NCBI GenBank assembly: GCA_910585385.1
Contig: CAJUDV010000005.1
Coordinates: 14,259 to 78,258, forward strand
Length of the DNA: 64,000 nucleotides
Direction: 5' to 3'
DNA from: an uncultured Oscillibacter sp.
GTDB lineage: Bacteria > Bacillota > Clostridia > Oscillospirales > Oscillospiraceae
The notes beneath the pieces were generated by a model that saw nothing but the letters and a program-made list of their open reading frames with translations, was not told the origin of the DNA and searched no databases. Below, in pieces: positions 41,220 through 50,329 of the stretch; within the stretch, counting starts at the first letter, position 1, and every line of letters begins with the position of its first letter. A program made the position numbers and the translations under genes.

Positions 41220-41642
41220 ATGAGCGGAAAGGTAAAAAAGCGCATCGTGATTCTGATTGGCTGCGCGGTGCTGGCGGCGGGGATGATGGCGGTGGCCGCG
41301 TCGCTGGACATGCCCGGCGAGACGGTTATGCGGTGGTTTGGAGCGGCCTACGACTCCCTCTCCACCATGGTCCTCTTCGTTCTCTTCTGCGGCGCCCTGG
41401 GGTTCCCGGTGCAGATTCTGGTCAAGGCCTTTCCCCGGGCGCTTTTGATGCTCCACCGCATCTCCATGAAGTGGGCCAAGGTCTTGCTGGTGGCGCTGGA
41501 TACGGCGGCTCTTTTTCTCATCATGCTGCTGGTGGACCGGCTGATGAGCACCGTGCTGGTGGGCTACGCGATTTTGTTCCTCACCGCCCTGGTGATGGCG
41601 GTGCTCTCCATGGACGATCTGGAGGGCTGGGATAAGCGGTAA
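41220..41642 (+). CDS. Small integral membrane protein, possibly YrvL-like
   Basis: The 140-aa protein has a short basic N-terminus (MSGKVKKR) and four hydrophobic segments (about 9-30, 45-70, 80-105, 110-130), ending SMDDLEGWDKR. The length and topology resemble the YrvL regulatory membrane protein family, but I see no decisive motif. The ATG at 41220-41222 follows GAGGAGGC. Function unknown. Confidence 0.7.
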   Translation: MSGKVKKRIVILIGCAVLAAGMMAVAASLDMPGETVMRWFGAAYDSLSTMVLFVLFCGALGFPVQILVKAFPRALLMLHRISMKWAKVLLVALDTAALFLIMLLVDRLMSTVLVGYAILFLTALVMAVLSMDDLEGWDKR

Positions 41643-41648
41643 AAACAG

Positions 41649-41678
41649 GCGGGAAGCGTAAAGGCGCTTCCCGCTTTT
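41649..41678 (+). terminator. Terminator of the YrvL-like gene
   Basis: GCGGGAAGCG / CGCTTCCCGC stem followed by TTTT. Confidence 0.82.
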
Positions 41679-41710
41679 GTGATATTCGGCCCCGGCCGCG
41701 GGGCGGGTGT

Positions 41711-41739
41711 TTGCCAGCAGGCGGAAACTGTGGTACAAT
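41711..41739 (+). promoter_or_regulatory. Promoter of thiN
   Basis: TTGCCA (41711-41716), 17-nt spacer, TACAAT (41734-41739). Confidence 0.72.
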
Positions 41740-41768
41740 GGTAAAAACACGCACAAGGGAGTGGCCCT

Positions 41769-42401
41769 ATGAAACGCTGCTTTATCTTTGCCGCCGGTAC
41801 TTTTTACGGCCTGCGGGAACGTCCCGGCGATCCCGGGGACTTCATCATCGCCGCCGACGGGGGCTATCGGGTCTGTCTGCGGGAGAAGGTCACCCCCCAC
41901 CTCCTCCTGGGGGACTTTGACTCCATAGAGCCCCCGGCGGACTTTGGCCATGTCCGCCGACTGCCGGTGGAGAAGGACGATACCGACACCCTGGCCGCCG
42001 TCAAAACGGGGCTGGAACAGGGGTGTACGGACTTTTTCATCTACGGCGGCACCGGCGGAAAACGGCTGGACCACACCCTGGCCAACCTCCAGTCTCTGCT
42101 GTTTCTCCGCCGGAGAGGGGCCAGGGGCTGGCTGTACGGGGACGACTTTCTCTGGACCGTCATTGAAAACGAGGCGCTGGAGGTCCCCAGGACGGTGGAG
42201 TGGGGCCTGTTCTCCGCGTTCTGCCTGGGGGACCGGGCGGAGGGCGTGGACGAGACCGGCCTCCAGTACCCGTTGGAGAACGCCGTATTGACGCCGGACT
42301 TTCCCATTGGCGTCAGCAACCACATTTTAAAGCCGGCGGCCCGGATTTCCGTCCGAAGGGGGGCTCTGGCGGTGGGGTGGGAACTGCCGCCGTTGGACTA
42401 A
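41769..42401 (+). CDS. thiN: Thiamine diphosphokinase
   Basis: Transfers pyrophosphate from ATP to thiamine to give thiamine diphosphate. The 210-aa protein shows IIAADGGYRVCLREKVTPHLLLGDFDS, EKDDTDTLAAVKTGL and GGTGGKRLDHTLANLQSL, all family hallmarks. The start ATG follows AAGGGAG. It stands alone between a terminator and the Mo hydroxylase gene. No TPP riboswitch was seen. Confidence 0.94.
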   Translation: MKRCFIFAAGTFYGLRERPGDPGDFIIAADGGYRVCLREKVTPHLLLGDFDSIEPPADFGHVRRLPVEKDDTDTLAAVKTGLEQGCTDFFIYGGTGGKRLDHTLANLQSLLFLRRRGARGWLYGDDFLWTVIENEALEVPRTVEWGLFSAFCLGDRAEGVDETGLQYPLENAVLTPDFPIGVSNHILKPAARISVRRGALAVGWELPPLD

Positions 42402-42431
42402 AAGTAGAATAACGAATTGACAAAAGTGTGG

Positions 42432-42460
42432 TTGCGCGCCGCCGCGATTTCAGGTATAAT
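42432..42460 (+). promoter_or_regulatory. Promoter of the fused molybdenum hydroxylase
   Basis: TTGCGC (42432-42437), 17-nt spacer, TATAAT (42455-42460). A perfect small hairpin GGAAAGGT-TG-ACCTTTCC (42471-42488) begins near the transcription start. Confidence 0.68.
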
Positions 42461-42541
42461 GTACAAGACAGGAAAGGTTGACCTTTCCGAAAATCACACA
42501 TCCGTGGGACCGAGGGCGGGCACGGGAACAAGGAGTCTTTT

Positions 42542-45091
42542 ATGGCGACGTTTACTGTAAATGGCAGAACTGTGACTGTGGAAAAAAACCAGAAGCTGCT
42601 GCGGTACCTGCGGGACACCCTGGGCCTGACCTCTGTGAAGGACGGGTGCAGCGAGGGCGCCTGCGGCACCTGCACGGTCCTCATCGACGGCAGGCCCACT
42701 AAGGCCTGCGTCCCCCTGACAGACAAGCTGGAGGGCAAGGCGGTCCTCACGGTGGAGGGTCTCAGCGCGTTTGAGCGGGAGGTCTATACATACGCCTTCG
42801 GCCGCGCCGGGGCGGTGCAGTGCGGCTTCTGCATCCCGGGGATGGTGATCTCCGCCAAGGCCCTGCTGGACAAGAACTTAAATCCCACCCGGGAGGAGGC
42901 GGCCTTTGCCATCCGCAACAACATCTGCCGCTGCACCGGGTATGTGAAGATCATCGACGCCATCCTGCTGGCGGCGGAGCTGTTCCGGTCCGGGGAGGTC
43001 CCCCAGGCTATAGAGGACTGGTCCCTGGGCGCCCGGGTGCCCAGGGTGGACGTGGAGGAGAAGGTCACCGGTACAGGTGTCTACCCCGATGACGTCCATA
43101 TGGACGGCATGATCTTCGGCAGCGCTGTCCGCAGCGAATATCCCCGGGCCAGGGTGCTGGCCGTCCACACCGAGGAGGCGAAGGCCTTGCCCGGCGTGGT
43201 GGGGGTGTTTACCGCCGCGAACGTGCCCGGCAGCAACAAGGTGGGCCATTTGAAGCAGGACTGGGATACCATGATCGCCGTGGGGGACATCACCCACTAT
43301 CTGGGGGACGCCATCTGTCTGGTGGCGGCGGAGACGCCGGAGATCCTGGCCCAGGCCAAGGCTCTGGTGAAGGTGGATTATGAGGAGCTGCCCATGGTCC
43401 GCAGCCCCCGGGAGGCCATGCTGCCCGATGCCCCCCTGGTCCACCGGGAGGGGAACCTGCTGACCCACAAGCACATCCAGCGGGGCAATCCGGCGGAGGC
43501 CATTGCGAAAAGTAAGTACATGCTGACCCAGCGGTTCTACACGCCGTGGACAGAGCACGCCTTTTTGGAGCCGGAGTGTGCCGTGGCCTATCCCGACGGG
43601 GACGGTGTTATGGTCCTCTCCACCGACCAGGGTGCCTACGACACCCAGCACGAGATCATGACCATGCTGGGGTGGCCGGCGGAGCGGGTGAAGGTCCGCA
43701 ACTGCCTGGTGGGCGGGGGCTTTGGCGGCAAGGAGGACGTGACCGTCCAGCACCACGCCGCCCTCATCGCCTGCCTGACGGGCCGGGCGGTGAAGGTGAA
43801 GCTCACCCGGGCGGAGAGCCTTTTGATCCACCCTAAACGCCACCCCATGGAGATGGAGTTCTCCCTGGGCTGCGACGAGAACGGCATCATCCAGGGTGTG
43901 GCCGCCGAGGTCATCGCCGACACAGGGGCCTACGCCTCACTGGGCGGGCCGGTGCTGGAGCGGGCCTGCACCCATGCTGCCGGGCCCTACAACTACCAGA
44001 ATTTTGAGATCGACGGCTGGGCCTATTACACCAACAACCCTCCCGCCGGGGCCTTCCGGGGCTTCGGCGTGACCCAGACGTGCTTTTGCATTGAGAGCCT
44101 CTTAAACCGCATGGCGGATCTGGTGGGCATCACCCCCTGGGAGATCCGCTACCGCAACGCCATCCGCCCGGGGCAGGAGCTGCCCAACGGCCAGATTGTG
44201 GACGGGTCCACGGGCCTGGTGGAGACGCTGGAGGCGGTGAAGCCCTATTACGACGGCGCCAAATGTGTGGGCCTGGCCTGCGCCATGAAGAACGCCGGCG
44301 TGGGCGTGGGCATTCCGGACACGGGCCGGGTGCGGCTGACAGTAGAGGACGGCAGGGTCCACATCTTCGCCGGGGCCTCCTGCATCGGCCAGGGATTGGG
44401 CACGGTGCTGACCCAGATGGTCTGCGATCAGACGGGCCTTGGGCCGGACCAGGTGGTCTACGAGCGGTCCAACACCTATTTCGCGCCGGACTCCGGCACC
44501 ACCTCCGGCTCCCGGCAGACGCTGTTTACCGGCGAGGCCTGCCGCCGGGCCTGTCAGGATCTGAGAGAGGCGCTGGCGGAGGGGGGACTGGAGGCCCTGA
44601 ACGGCCGGGAATTCCGAGGGGAGTACCTGGGGAAGACCGACCCCCTGGGGGCCGACGTGCCCAACCCCGTCAGCCACATCGCCTACGGCTACTCCACCCA
44701 GATCTGCATCCTGGACGAGGACGGCAAAATCCAGCAGATGGTGGCGGCCCACGACGTGGGCAGGGCCGTGAACCCCCTCTCCGTGGAGGGGCAGATCGAG
44801 GGCGGCGTGGTGATGAGCATGGGCTTTGCCCTGACGGAGCGCTACCCCCTGGTGGACTGTAAGCCCACCGCCAAATACGGCACTCTGGGCCTCTTCCGGG
44901 CCAATCAGATTCCGGACATCACCGCCATTGTGGTTGAGAAGGAGGGGCTGGACGTGGCCTGCGGGGCCATCGGCGTGGGGGAGATCACCTCTATCCCCAC
45001 GGCCCCGGCCATTGCCGACGCCTACTACCGCTACGACGGCAAATTCCGCACAACCCTCCCCCTGGAGGACACGCCCTATACCAGAAAGTAA
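42542..45091 (+). CDS. Fused molybdenum hydroxylase, selenium-dependent xanthine dehydrogenase type
   Basis: The 849-aa protein has two parts. The N-terminal [2Fe-2S] module (1 to about 160) has CSEGACGTC plus Cys56 and CGFCIPGM...CRCTGY. The molybdopterin catalytic module has VGGGFGGKEDV, PPAGAFRGFGVTQ and a C-terminal VACGAIGVGEITSIPTAPA block. No FAD domain is present. This single-chain architecture matches selenium-dependent molybdenum hydroxylases of clostridia (labile selenium, not selenocysteine). Selenium use is inferred from family. Purine or nicotinate-like substrates are possible. Confidence 0.85.
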   Translation: MATFTVNGRTVTVEKNQKLLRYLRDTLGLTSVKDGCSEGACGTCTVLIDGRPTKACVPLTDKLEGKAVLTVEGLSAFEREVYTYAFGRAGAVQCGFCIPGMVISAKALLDKNLNPTREEAAFAIRNNICRCTGYVKIIDAILLAAELFRSGEVPQAIEDWSLGARVPRVDVEEKVTGTGVYPDDVHMDGMIFGSAVRSEYPRARVLAVHTEEAKALPGVVGVFTAANVPGSNKVGHLKQDWDTMIAVGDITHYLGDAICLVAAETPEILAQAKALVKVDYEELPMVRSPREAMLPDAPLVHREGNLLTHKHIQRGNPAEAIAKSKYMLTQRFYTPWTEHAFLEPECAVAYPDGDGVMVLSTDQGAYDTQHEIMTMLGWPAERVKVRNCLVGGGFGGKEDVTVQHHAALIACLTGRAVKVKLTRAESLLIHPKRHPMEMEFSLGCDENGIIQGVAAEVIADTGAYASLGGPVLERACTHAAGPYNYQNFEIDGWAYYTNNPPAGAFRGFGVTQTCFCIESLLNRMADLVGITPWEIRYRNAIRPGQELPNGQIVDGSTGLVETLEAVKPYYDGAKCVGLACAMKNAGVGVGIPDTGRVRLTVEDGRVHIFAGASCIGQGLGTVLTQMVCDQTGLGPDQVVYERSNTYFAPDSGTTSGSRQTLFTGEACRRACQDLREALAEGGLEALNGREFRGEYLGKTDPLGADVPNPVSHIAYGYSTQICILDEDGKIQQMVAAHDVGRAVNPLSVEGQIEGGVVMSMGFALTERYPLVDCKPTAKYGTLGLFRANQIPDITAIVVEKEGLDVACGAIGVGEITSIPTAPAIADAYYRYDGKFRTTLPLEDTPYTRK

Positions 45092-45099
45092 GAGGAAAA

Positions 45100-45122
45100 A
45101 GCCGCCCCGTTAGGGGGCGGCG
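45100..45122. terminator. Terminator between convergent genes
   Basis: GCCGCCCC / GGGGCGGC stem. On the minus strand it is followed by TTTTT, so it chiefly serves the MobA-like gene. Confidence 0.85.
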
Positions 45123-45129
45123 GGCCGTA

Positions 45130-45711
45130 TCAGGCCATCTCCTCTTTGAGCCTTGCCAGGGCCTGGGGGGTGTCCACGTCGGTCAGCTCCTCCTCTGGTA
45201 CCTCCAGGAGCCGCAGGTCCCCCTGGTGCCGCCGGATGACGGTGTTGCCGCCGTGGTCCTCCGTCAGCTCCAGCAGCTCCGGGAAGAACCGGGCGGGGAA
45301 GACGCAGGGATTGCCCCGGACGCCGCCGTGGGCCAGGGCCGCCAGTTTGTCCGGCTGCTCCCGCCAGAATCGGGCCAGGGCCGCCACGCTCTCCCGCTTC
45401 AAAAGGGGCTGGTCGCTGACTAAGAACATGGCGCCGCCGCAGTCCCCCAGGGCCGTGAGGCCCAGGGCGATGGTGTGGCTGATGCCGTAGTCCGGGTGTC
45501 TGTTGCAGACGGCGGAGAAGCGGAAGTCCTCCGCCAGGTCCATGACCTCCGGGTACTGGGTCACCACCGCCACGGCGTCAAAGAGGTCCGCCGGCACGGC
45601 CTCCAGGGTCCGGCGGATCAGGCTCCGTCCCCCCAGCTGGGCCGCCAGCTTGTTGTCCCCAAAGCGCCGGGCGTTCCCCGCCGCCATGACCACACAGCCT
45701 AATTTCAACAT
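45130..45711 (-). CDS. MobA/MocA-like nucleotidyltransferase
   Basis: The 193-aa protein starts with the nucleotide-binding loop VVMAAGNARRFGDNKLAA and has MFLVSDQPLLKRES and GVRGNPCVFPARFFPELLEL. It belongs to the NTP-transferase family that includes MocA, which adds CMP to molybdopterin for hydroxylase-type enzymes. Placement between two Mo hydroxylases supports that role. The ATG at 45709-45711 is preceded by GAGGTG. Confidence 0.87.
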   Translation of the reverse strand: MLKLGCVVMAAGNARRFGDNKLAAQLGGRSLIRRTLEAVPADLFDAVAVVTQYPEVMDLAEDFRFSAVCNRHPDYGISHTIALGLTALGDCGGAMFLVSDQPLLKRESVAALARFWREQPDKLAALAHGGVRGNPCVFPARFFPELLELTEDHGGNTVIRRHQGDLRLLEVPEEELTDVDTPQALARLKEEMA

Positions 45712-45809
45712 AGAAAACACCTCGCCATCTGTTTCAGTTTTAATTGAGATATTGAGATATAGTATATCTGGTTTTTCCCAATCATGCAAATCAAAAGGAG
45801 GGATTCCCT

Positions 45810-48104
45810 ATGAGCAAGAGCATCGGCAAAAGCGTCACGCGGGTGGACGCCCGGGAAAAGGCCACGGGCCGCGCCAGGTACACGGACGATCTCTGCGGCC
45901 GGGAGGCGCTGGTGGTGAAGATCTGTCACTCCGCCATCGCCCACGGTTTTGTGAAGTCCGTCGACACCGCCGCCGCGGAGGCAATTCCCGGTGTGGTGAA
46001 GGTCCTGACCTGTTTTGACGTGCCGGACATCCCCTTTCCCACGGCGGGTCATCCCTGGTCCACGGACCCCGGCCATCAGGATGTGGCCGACCGGCTGCTC
46101 TTGAACCGCCACGTCCGCTACTACGGGGACGAGGTGGCGGTGGTCATCGCCGGGGACGAGGTGGCGGCGGCCCAGGGCGTCCGGGCTCTGAAGGTTGAGT
46201 ATGAGGAGCTGCCCTTTGTGCTGGATGTGCAGGAGGCCATGAAGGACGGCGCGCCCCAGCTCCACGAGAAGTACGAAAACAACGTCCTGGGCCACTCCGA
46301 CGTCCGCCGGGGGGACTATGAGGCCGCCCGGCAGGAGCCCGGCCTCATCAAAGTCGAGGGCTGGTACGATACCCCAACGGTTCAGCACTGCCACATTGAG
46401 AACCACGCCTGCTTCGCCTATGAGGAGGCGGGGCGGATGGTGGTGGTCAGCTCCACACAGATTCCCCACATTGTCCGGAGAGTGGTGGGGCAGGCCCTGG
46501 GGATGCCCTGGGGAAGGGTGCGGATCATCAAGCCCTACATCGGCGGGGGATTTGGCAACAAGCAGGACGCGCTGTATGAGCCGTTGTGCGCCTGGTGCTC
46601 CACCCAGGTGGGGGGAAGGCTTGTGAAGCTGGAGTGCAGCCGGGAGGAGACCTTTGTCTCCAACCGGGTCCGCCACGCCATCCGCACCCACATCATCTCC
46701 TACGTCCGGCCGGACGGGACGCTGGCTGCCCGGAAGTTCGAGTCCTTCTCCAACCAGGGGGCCTACGCCTCCCACGGCCACGGCGTCAACGCCAAGGGCA
46801 TGAATGCCTTCCCCCAGCTCTACCCCTGCCCCAATGTGGAGTGCGACGCCTGGACGGTGTTTACCAACAGGCCCGCCGCCGGGGCTATGCGGGGCTATGG
46901 CATTCCCCAGGCCATGTTCGCCGGGGAGAGCCACATCGACGATATTTGCAGGGCGATTGGCATGACGCCCCTGGAGTTCCGGCGGAAGAATCTGATGCCC
47001 GTTGGCTACGTGGACGGCTTCTCCAAAAACGAGCTGTACCACGACACCTTCAACCAGTGTATGGACAAGGGAATCGAGGCCATTGACTATCTGAAAAAGT
47101 TTGAGGAGTACAGGGACCAGACCGGCCCCGTCCGCCGGGGCGTGGGGCTTGCGGTGTTCTGGTACAACACCGCCGTGTGGCCCATCTCCTTAGAGAGCTC
47201 CTCCTGCCGCATGGTGCTGAACCAGGACGGCTCCCTCCAGTTCCAGACCGGCGAGACGGAGATCGGCCAGGGCTGCGACACCGCCTACTCCCAGATGGTG
47301 GCGGACGCCGTGGGCGTGCCTCTGGAGGACGTCCACGTCATCTCCACCCAGGACACCGACGTCACCCCCTTTGGCACCGGGGCCTACGCCTCCCGGCAGA
47401 CCTACATCGGCGGCTTCTCAATTATGCAGACGGCCCAGGCGCTGCGGGAGAGGATTTTGGCTATCGCCCATGAGCAGACCCGGATGCCGGTGAGCAACCT
47501 GGACCTGGTGGACGGGCAGATTGTCCGCAAGTCCGACGGGCGGGTGCTGAAATCCCTGGGAGACCTGGCCACGGAGAGCCTCTACTCTATGGAGCACAGC
47601 CAGCACATCACCGCCGAGACCACGGCCCAGATCAAGTCCAACGCCTATTCCTTCGGCTGTTCTTTCGCCGAGGTGGAGGTGGACATCCCCATGTGCAAGG
47701 TGAAGCTGCTGCGGATGGTGAACGTCCACGACTGCGGCGCCCTCATCAACCCCGCTCTGGCGGAGGCCCAGGTCCACGGCGGCATGTCCATGGCCATCGG
47801 CTACGGCCTCTCCGAGGAGCTGAAGTTTGACGAGAAGACCGGCAAACCCCTGAACAACAACCTGCTGGACTACAAGCTCTCCACCTTTATGGACCACCCC
47901 GCTCTGGAGGCGGCCTTTGTGGAGAATCCGGAGCCCACGTCCCCCTATGGCACCAAGGCCCTGGGCGAGCCCCCGGCCTGCTCCGGCGCCCCGGCCATCC
48001 GCAACGCCGTTTTGAACGCCACCGGCGTTGCCGTCGACTGCTGCCCCATCACGCCCCACGTCCTGTACCGCGCGTTCAAGGCGGCGGGACTGATTCAGGA
48101 TTAA
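45810..48104 (+). CDS. xdhA: Xanthine dehydrogenase-family molybdopterin subunit
   Basis: The 764-aa molybdopterin-binding subunit starts GKSVTRVDAREKATGRARYTDD. It contains KPYIGGGFGNKQDALYEPL, FTNRPAAGAMRGYGIPQ, TGETEIGQGCDTAYSQM and the C-terminal GTKALGEPPACSGAPAIRNA with the catalytic glutamate. The ATG at 45810 has AAAGGAGG upstream. The next two genes supply FAD and Fe-S subunits, completing the classical three-chain enzyme. The precise purine or heterocycle substrate is not determined. Confidence 0.92.
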   Translation: MSKSIGKSVTRVDAREKATGRARYTDDLCGREALVVKICHSAIAHGFVKSVDTAAAEAIPGVVKVLTCFDVPDIPFPTAGHPWSTDPGHQDVADRLLLNRHVRYYGDEVAVVIAGDEVAAAQGVRALKVEYEELPFVLDVQEAMKDGAPQLHEKYENNVLGHSDVRRGDYEAARQEPGLIKVEGWYDTPTVQHCHIENHACFAYEEAGRMVVVSSTQIPHIVRRVVGQALGMPWGRVRIIKPYIGGGFGNKQDALYEPLCAWCSTQVGGRLVKLECSREETFVSNRVRHAIRTHIISYVRPDGTLAARKFESFSNQGAYASHGHGVNAKGMNAFPQLYPCPNVECDAWTVFTNRPAAGAMRGYGIPQAMFAGESHIDDICRAIGMTPLEFRRKNLMPVGYVDGFSKNELYHDTFNQCMDKGIEAIDYLKKFEEYRDQTGPVRRGVGLAVFWYNTAVWPISLESSSCRMVLNQDGSLQFQTGETEIGQGCDTAYSQMVADAVGVPLEDVHVISTQDTDVTPFGTGAYASRQTYIGGFSIMQTAQALRERILAIAHEQTRMPVSNLDLVDGQIVRKSDGRVLKSLGDLATESLYSMEHSQHITAETTAQIKSNAYSFGCSFAEVEVDIPMCKVKLLRMVNVHDCGALINPALAEAQVHGGMSMAIGYGLSEELKFDEKTGKPLNNNLLDYKLSTFMDHPALEAAFVENPEPTSPYGTKALGEPPACSGAPAIRNAVLNATGVAVDCCPITPHVLYRAFKAAGLIQD

Positions 48105-48119
48105 AGGAGGGAACCGCGT

Positions 48120-49001
48120 ATGTATGACATGAAAGCCCTGTATCAGGCAAAGAGCGTTCAGGATGCCGTGGCCCTCCGTCTGGCCCATCCCGCGGCACAG
48201 ATCATCGCCGGGGGCTCCGACGTGCTGGTGCAGATGCGGGAGGGGCGGCGGGCCGGCGCGGAGCTGATCTCCATCCAGACCCTGGACGAGATCCGGGGCG
48301 TGTCCATGGACGAAGACGGCACCCTCCGGATCGGCTCCCTCACCAGCTTCTCCCACATCACCCGGGATCCGCTGATTCAAAAGTACATCAACGTGCTGGG
48401 GGAGGCCGTGGACCAGGTGGGCGGCCCCCAGATCCGCAACATCGGCACCATCGGCGGCAACACCTGCAACGGCGTCACCTCCGCCGACTCCGCCTCCACC
48501 CTCCACGCCTGGGACGCCATGGTGGAGCTGACGGGTCCGGAGGGCGTCCGCCGCCAGCCCATCTCCGAGTTCTACATCAGAGCGGGCCGGGTGGACATCC
48601 GGGAGGGGGAGATCCAGACCGCCATTCTGATTCCAAAAGAGAGCTACGAGAATTGCTTCGGCCACTACATCAAGTACGCCATGCGCAGCGCCATGGACAT
48701 CGCCACACTGGGAACCTCGGTCAACGTCCGTCTCTCCGCCGATAAAAAACGCGTGGAGCGGGCACGGGTGGCCTTCGGCGTGGCGGGCCCGGTACCCCTG
48801 CGGGCTGGGACGGCGGAGCAGCTGGCGGCGGGCCAGGTGATCTCGCTGGATCTGGCGGAGGGCTTTGCCCAGGCGGTGCGGGAGGACATCAACCCCCGGG
48901 ACTCCTGGCGTGCGGCCAGGGATTTCCGCCTCCACATTGCCGTGGAGAGCGCCAAACGGGCCTTTATCAAATCCGTGAAACTGGCGGGAGGTGCGCTGTA
49001 A
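48120..49001 (+). CDS. xdhB: Xanthine dehydrogenase FAD-binding subunit
   Basis: The 293-aa FAD subunit has the flavin motif IIAGGSDVLVQMREGRR near the N-terminus and the second motif NIGTIGGNTCNGVTSADSA. It passes electrons from the Fe-S subunit to NAD or another acceptor. It starts 15 nt after xdhA, with GGAGGGAACC upstream, and overlaps xdhC by one base (TAATG). Confidence 0.93.
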   Translation: MYDMKALYQAKSVQDAVALRLAHPAAQIIAGGSDVLVQMREGRRAGAELISIQTLDEIRGVSMDEDGTLRIGSLTSFSHITRDPLIQKYINVLGEAVDQVGGPQIRNIGTIGGNTCNGVTSADSASTLHAWDAMVELTGPEGVRRQPISEFYIRAGRVDIREGEIQTAILIPKESYENCFGHYIKYAMRSAMDIATLGTSVNVRLSADKKRVERARVAFGVAGPVPLRAGTAEQLAAGQVISLDLAEGFAQAVREDINPRDSWRAARDFRLHIAVESAKRAFIKSVKLAGGAL

Positions 49002-49510
49002 TGGAGAATCATCAGATCCAGTATCAGACCGTTCATTTCAACCTCAACGGCAGGGATGTGGAGAGGACGGTGGACGTCCGGGCCAGCCTCACGGACATGC
49101 TGCGGAACGACTACCACACCCTGTCCGTGAAAAAGGGCTGCGAGGTGGGGGAGTGCGGCGCGTGCAATGTGCTCATCGACGGCGAGACCTTCAACTCCTG
49201 CATCTATCTGGCCGTGTGGGCCGAGGGCAAGCGCGTCCGCACCCTGGAGGGCCTTATGGGCCCGGACGGAGAACTCAGCGACATCCAGCAGGCCTTTATT
49301 GACGAGGCGGCCATCCAGTGCGGCTTCTGCACGCCGGGTTTCATCATGTCGGCGGTGGAGCTTTTGGAGAGCGGGAAGGAGTATACGGACGACGAGATCC
49401 GCAAACACCTCTCCGGCCACCTGTGCCGGTGCACAGGGTATGAGAATATCCTCCGGGCGGTGAAAAAGACCATGTACAGACGGCTAGGCAGGGAGATGCC
49501 CATAGCATGA
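49001..49510 (+). CDS. xdhC: Xanthine dehydrogenase iron-sulfur subunit
   Basis: The 169-aa [2Fe-2S] subunit has the plant-type ferredoxin cysteines CEVGECGACNVLIDGETFNSC and the second cluster CGFCTPGF...CRCTGYENI. It completes the xdhABC operon. A terminator follows directly (49516-49547). Confidence 0.94.
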   Translation: MENHQIQYQTVHFNLNGRDVERTVDVRASLTDMLRNDYHTLSVKKGCEVGECGACNVLIDGETFNSCIYLAVWAEGKRVRTLEGLMGPDGELSDIQQAFIDEAAIQCGFCTPGFIMSAVELLESGKEYTDDEIRKHLSGHLCRCTGYENILRAVKKTMYRRLGREMPIA

Positions 49511-49515
49511 GATTT

Positions 49516-49547
49516 CCGGGGACACCAAAGGGTGTCCCCGGATTTTA
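49516..49547 (+). terminator. Terminator of xdhABC
   Basis: CCGGGGACACC / GGTGTCCCCGG with AAAG loop, then ATTTTATTT. Confidence 0.83.
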
Positions 49548-49548
49548 T

Positions 49549-49577
49549 TTGACGCTGGCCCCCTGAGGTGATATAAT
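49549..49577 (+). promoter_or_regulatory. Promoter of the cytidylate-kinase-like gene
   Basis: TTGACG (49549-49554), 17-nt spacer, TATAAT (49572-49577). Confidence 0.8.
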
Positions 49578-49604
49578 AAAATCACCAAGAGAGGAGGCGC
49601 CCCT

Positions 49605-50261
49605 ATGAACACAGTCATCACCATCGGACGGCAGTTTGGCAGCGGCGGCAAGGAGATCGGCATCCGGGTTGCCAAGGAACTGGGGATCCCGTTTTATGAT
49701 AAGGAGCTCCTGCGGGAGGCCGCCAGAAAGAGCGGCCTGTGTGAGAAGATCGTGGAGAACTTTGACGAGAGGCCCAAGAGCCTGCTGTACTCCATCGCCA
49801 TGGACTCCTATATGTTTGCCCTGCCCGGCAGCGGCGTGGGGGACTCCCTGGAGCAGCAGGTGTATCTGGCCACCTTCAACACCATCCGCCACATCGCCGA
49901 GCAGGGACCCTGCGTCATGATCGGCCGCTGCGCGGACTACGCCCTGGCGGAGAATCCCAACCATTTGAGCCTGTTCATCCACGCCCCCATGGAGGTGCGG
50001 GTGGCCCGGGTGGCCAAGCGGCAGGGCATTACGCCGGAGAAGGCCAAGGCGCTCATTGTTAAAACCGACAAGCGCCGGGCCTCCTACTACGAGTATTACT
50101 CCTCCCAGAAGTGGGGCGCGGTGGAGAGCTATGACTTCTGCCTGGACTCCAGCTATCTGGGCCTGGGCGGCACGGTGGAGCTGATCCGCGCCATGGTGGA
50201 GCACAAGGAGCACCCTGTGCCCAGCCCCACGGAGATTGACCCCACGCAGTCCGGTACATAA
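49605..50261 (+). CDS. Cytidylate-kinase-like protein
   Basis: The 218-aa P-loop NTPase starts ITIGRQFGSGGKEIGIRVA, the degenerate Walker A typical of the cytidylate-kinase-2 family, with GPCVMIGRCADYAL and HAPMEVRVARVAKRQG. It probably phosphorylates a nucleotide-like substrate; the family is not biochemically settled. It has its own promoter and a strong terminator, so it is monocistronic. Confidence 0.85.
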   Translation: MNTVITIGRQFGSGGKEIGIRVAKELGIPFYDKELLREAARKSGLCEKIVENFDERPKSLLYSIAMDSYMFALPGSGVGDSLEQQVYLATFNTIRHIAEQGPCVMIGRCADYALAENPNHLSLFIHAPMEVRVARVAKRQGITPEKAKALIVKTDKRRASYYEYYSSQKWGAVESYDFCLDSSYLGLGGTVELIRAMVEHKEHPVPSPTEIDPTQSGT

Positions 50262-50279
50262 CACTGCATGACGGATGAA

Positions 50280-50314
50280 AAAGCGGCGGACGCACTAAGT
50301 GCGTCCGCCGCTTT
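50280..50314. terminator. Bidirectional terminator between the cmk-like gene and modE-type gene
   Basis: AAAGCGGCGGACGCAC / GTGCGTCCGCCGCTTT, 16-bp stem with TAA loop and T-rich flanks on both strands. Confidence 0.9.
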
Positions 50315-50329
50315 CGGCGCGGTTTCCTC

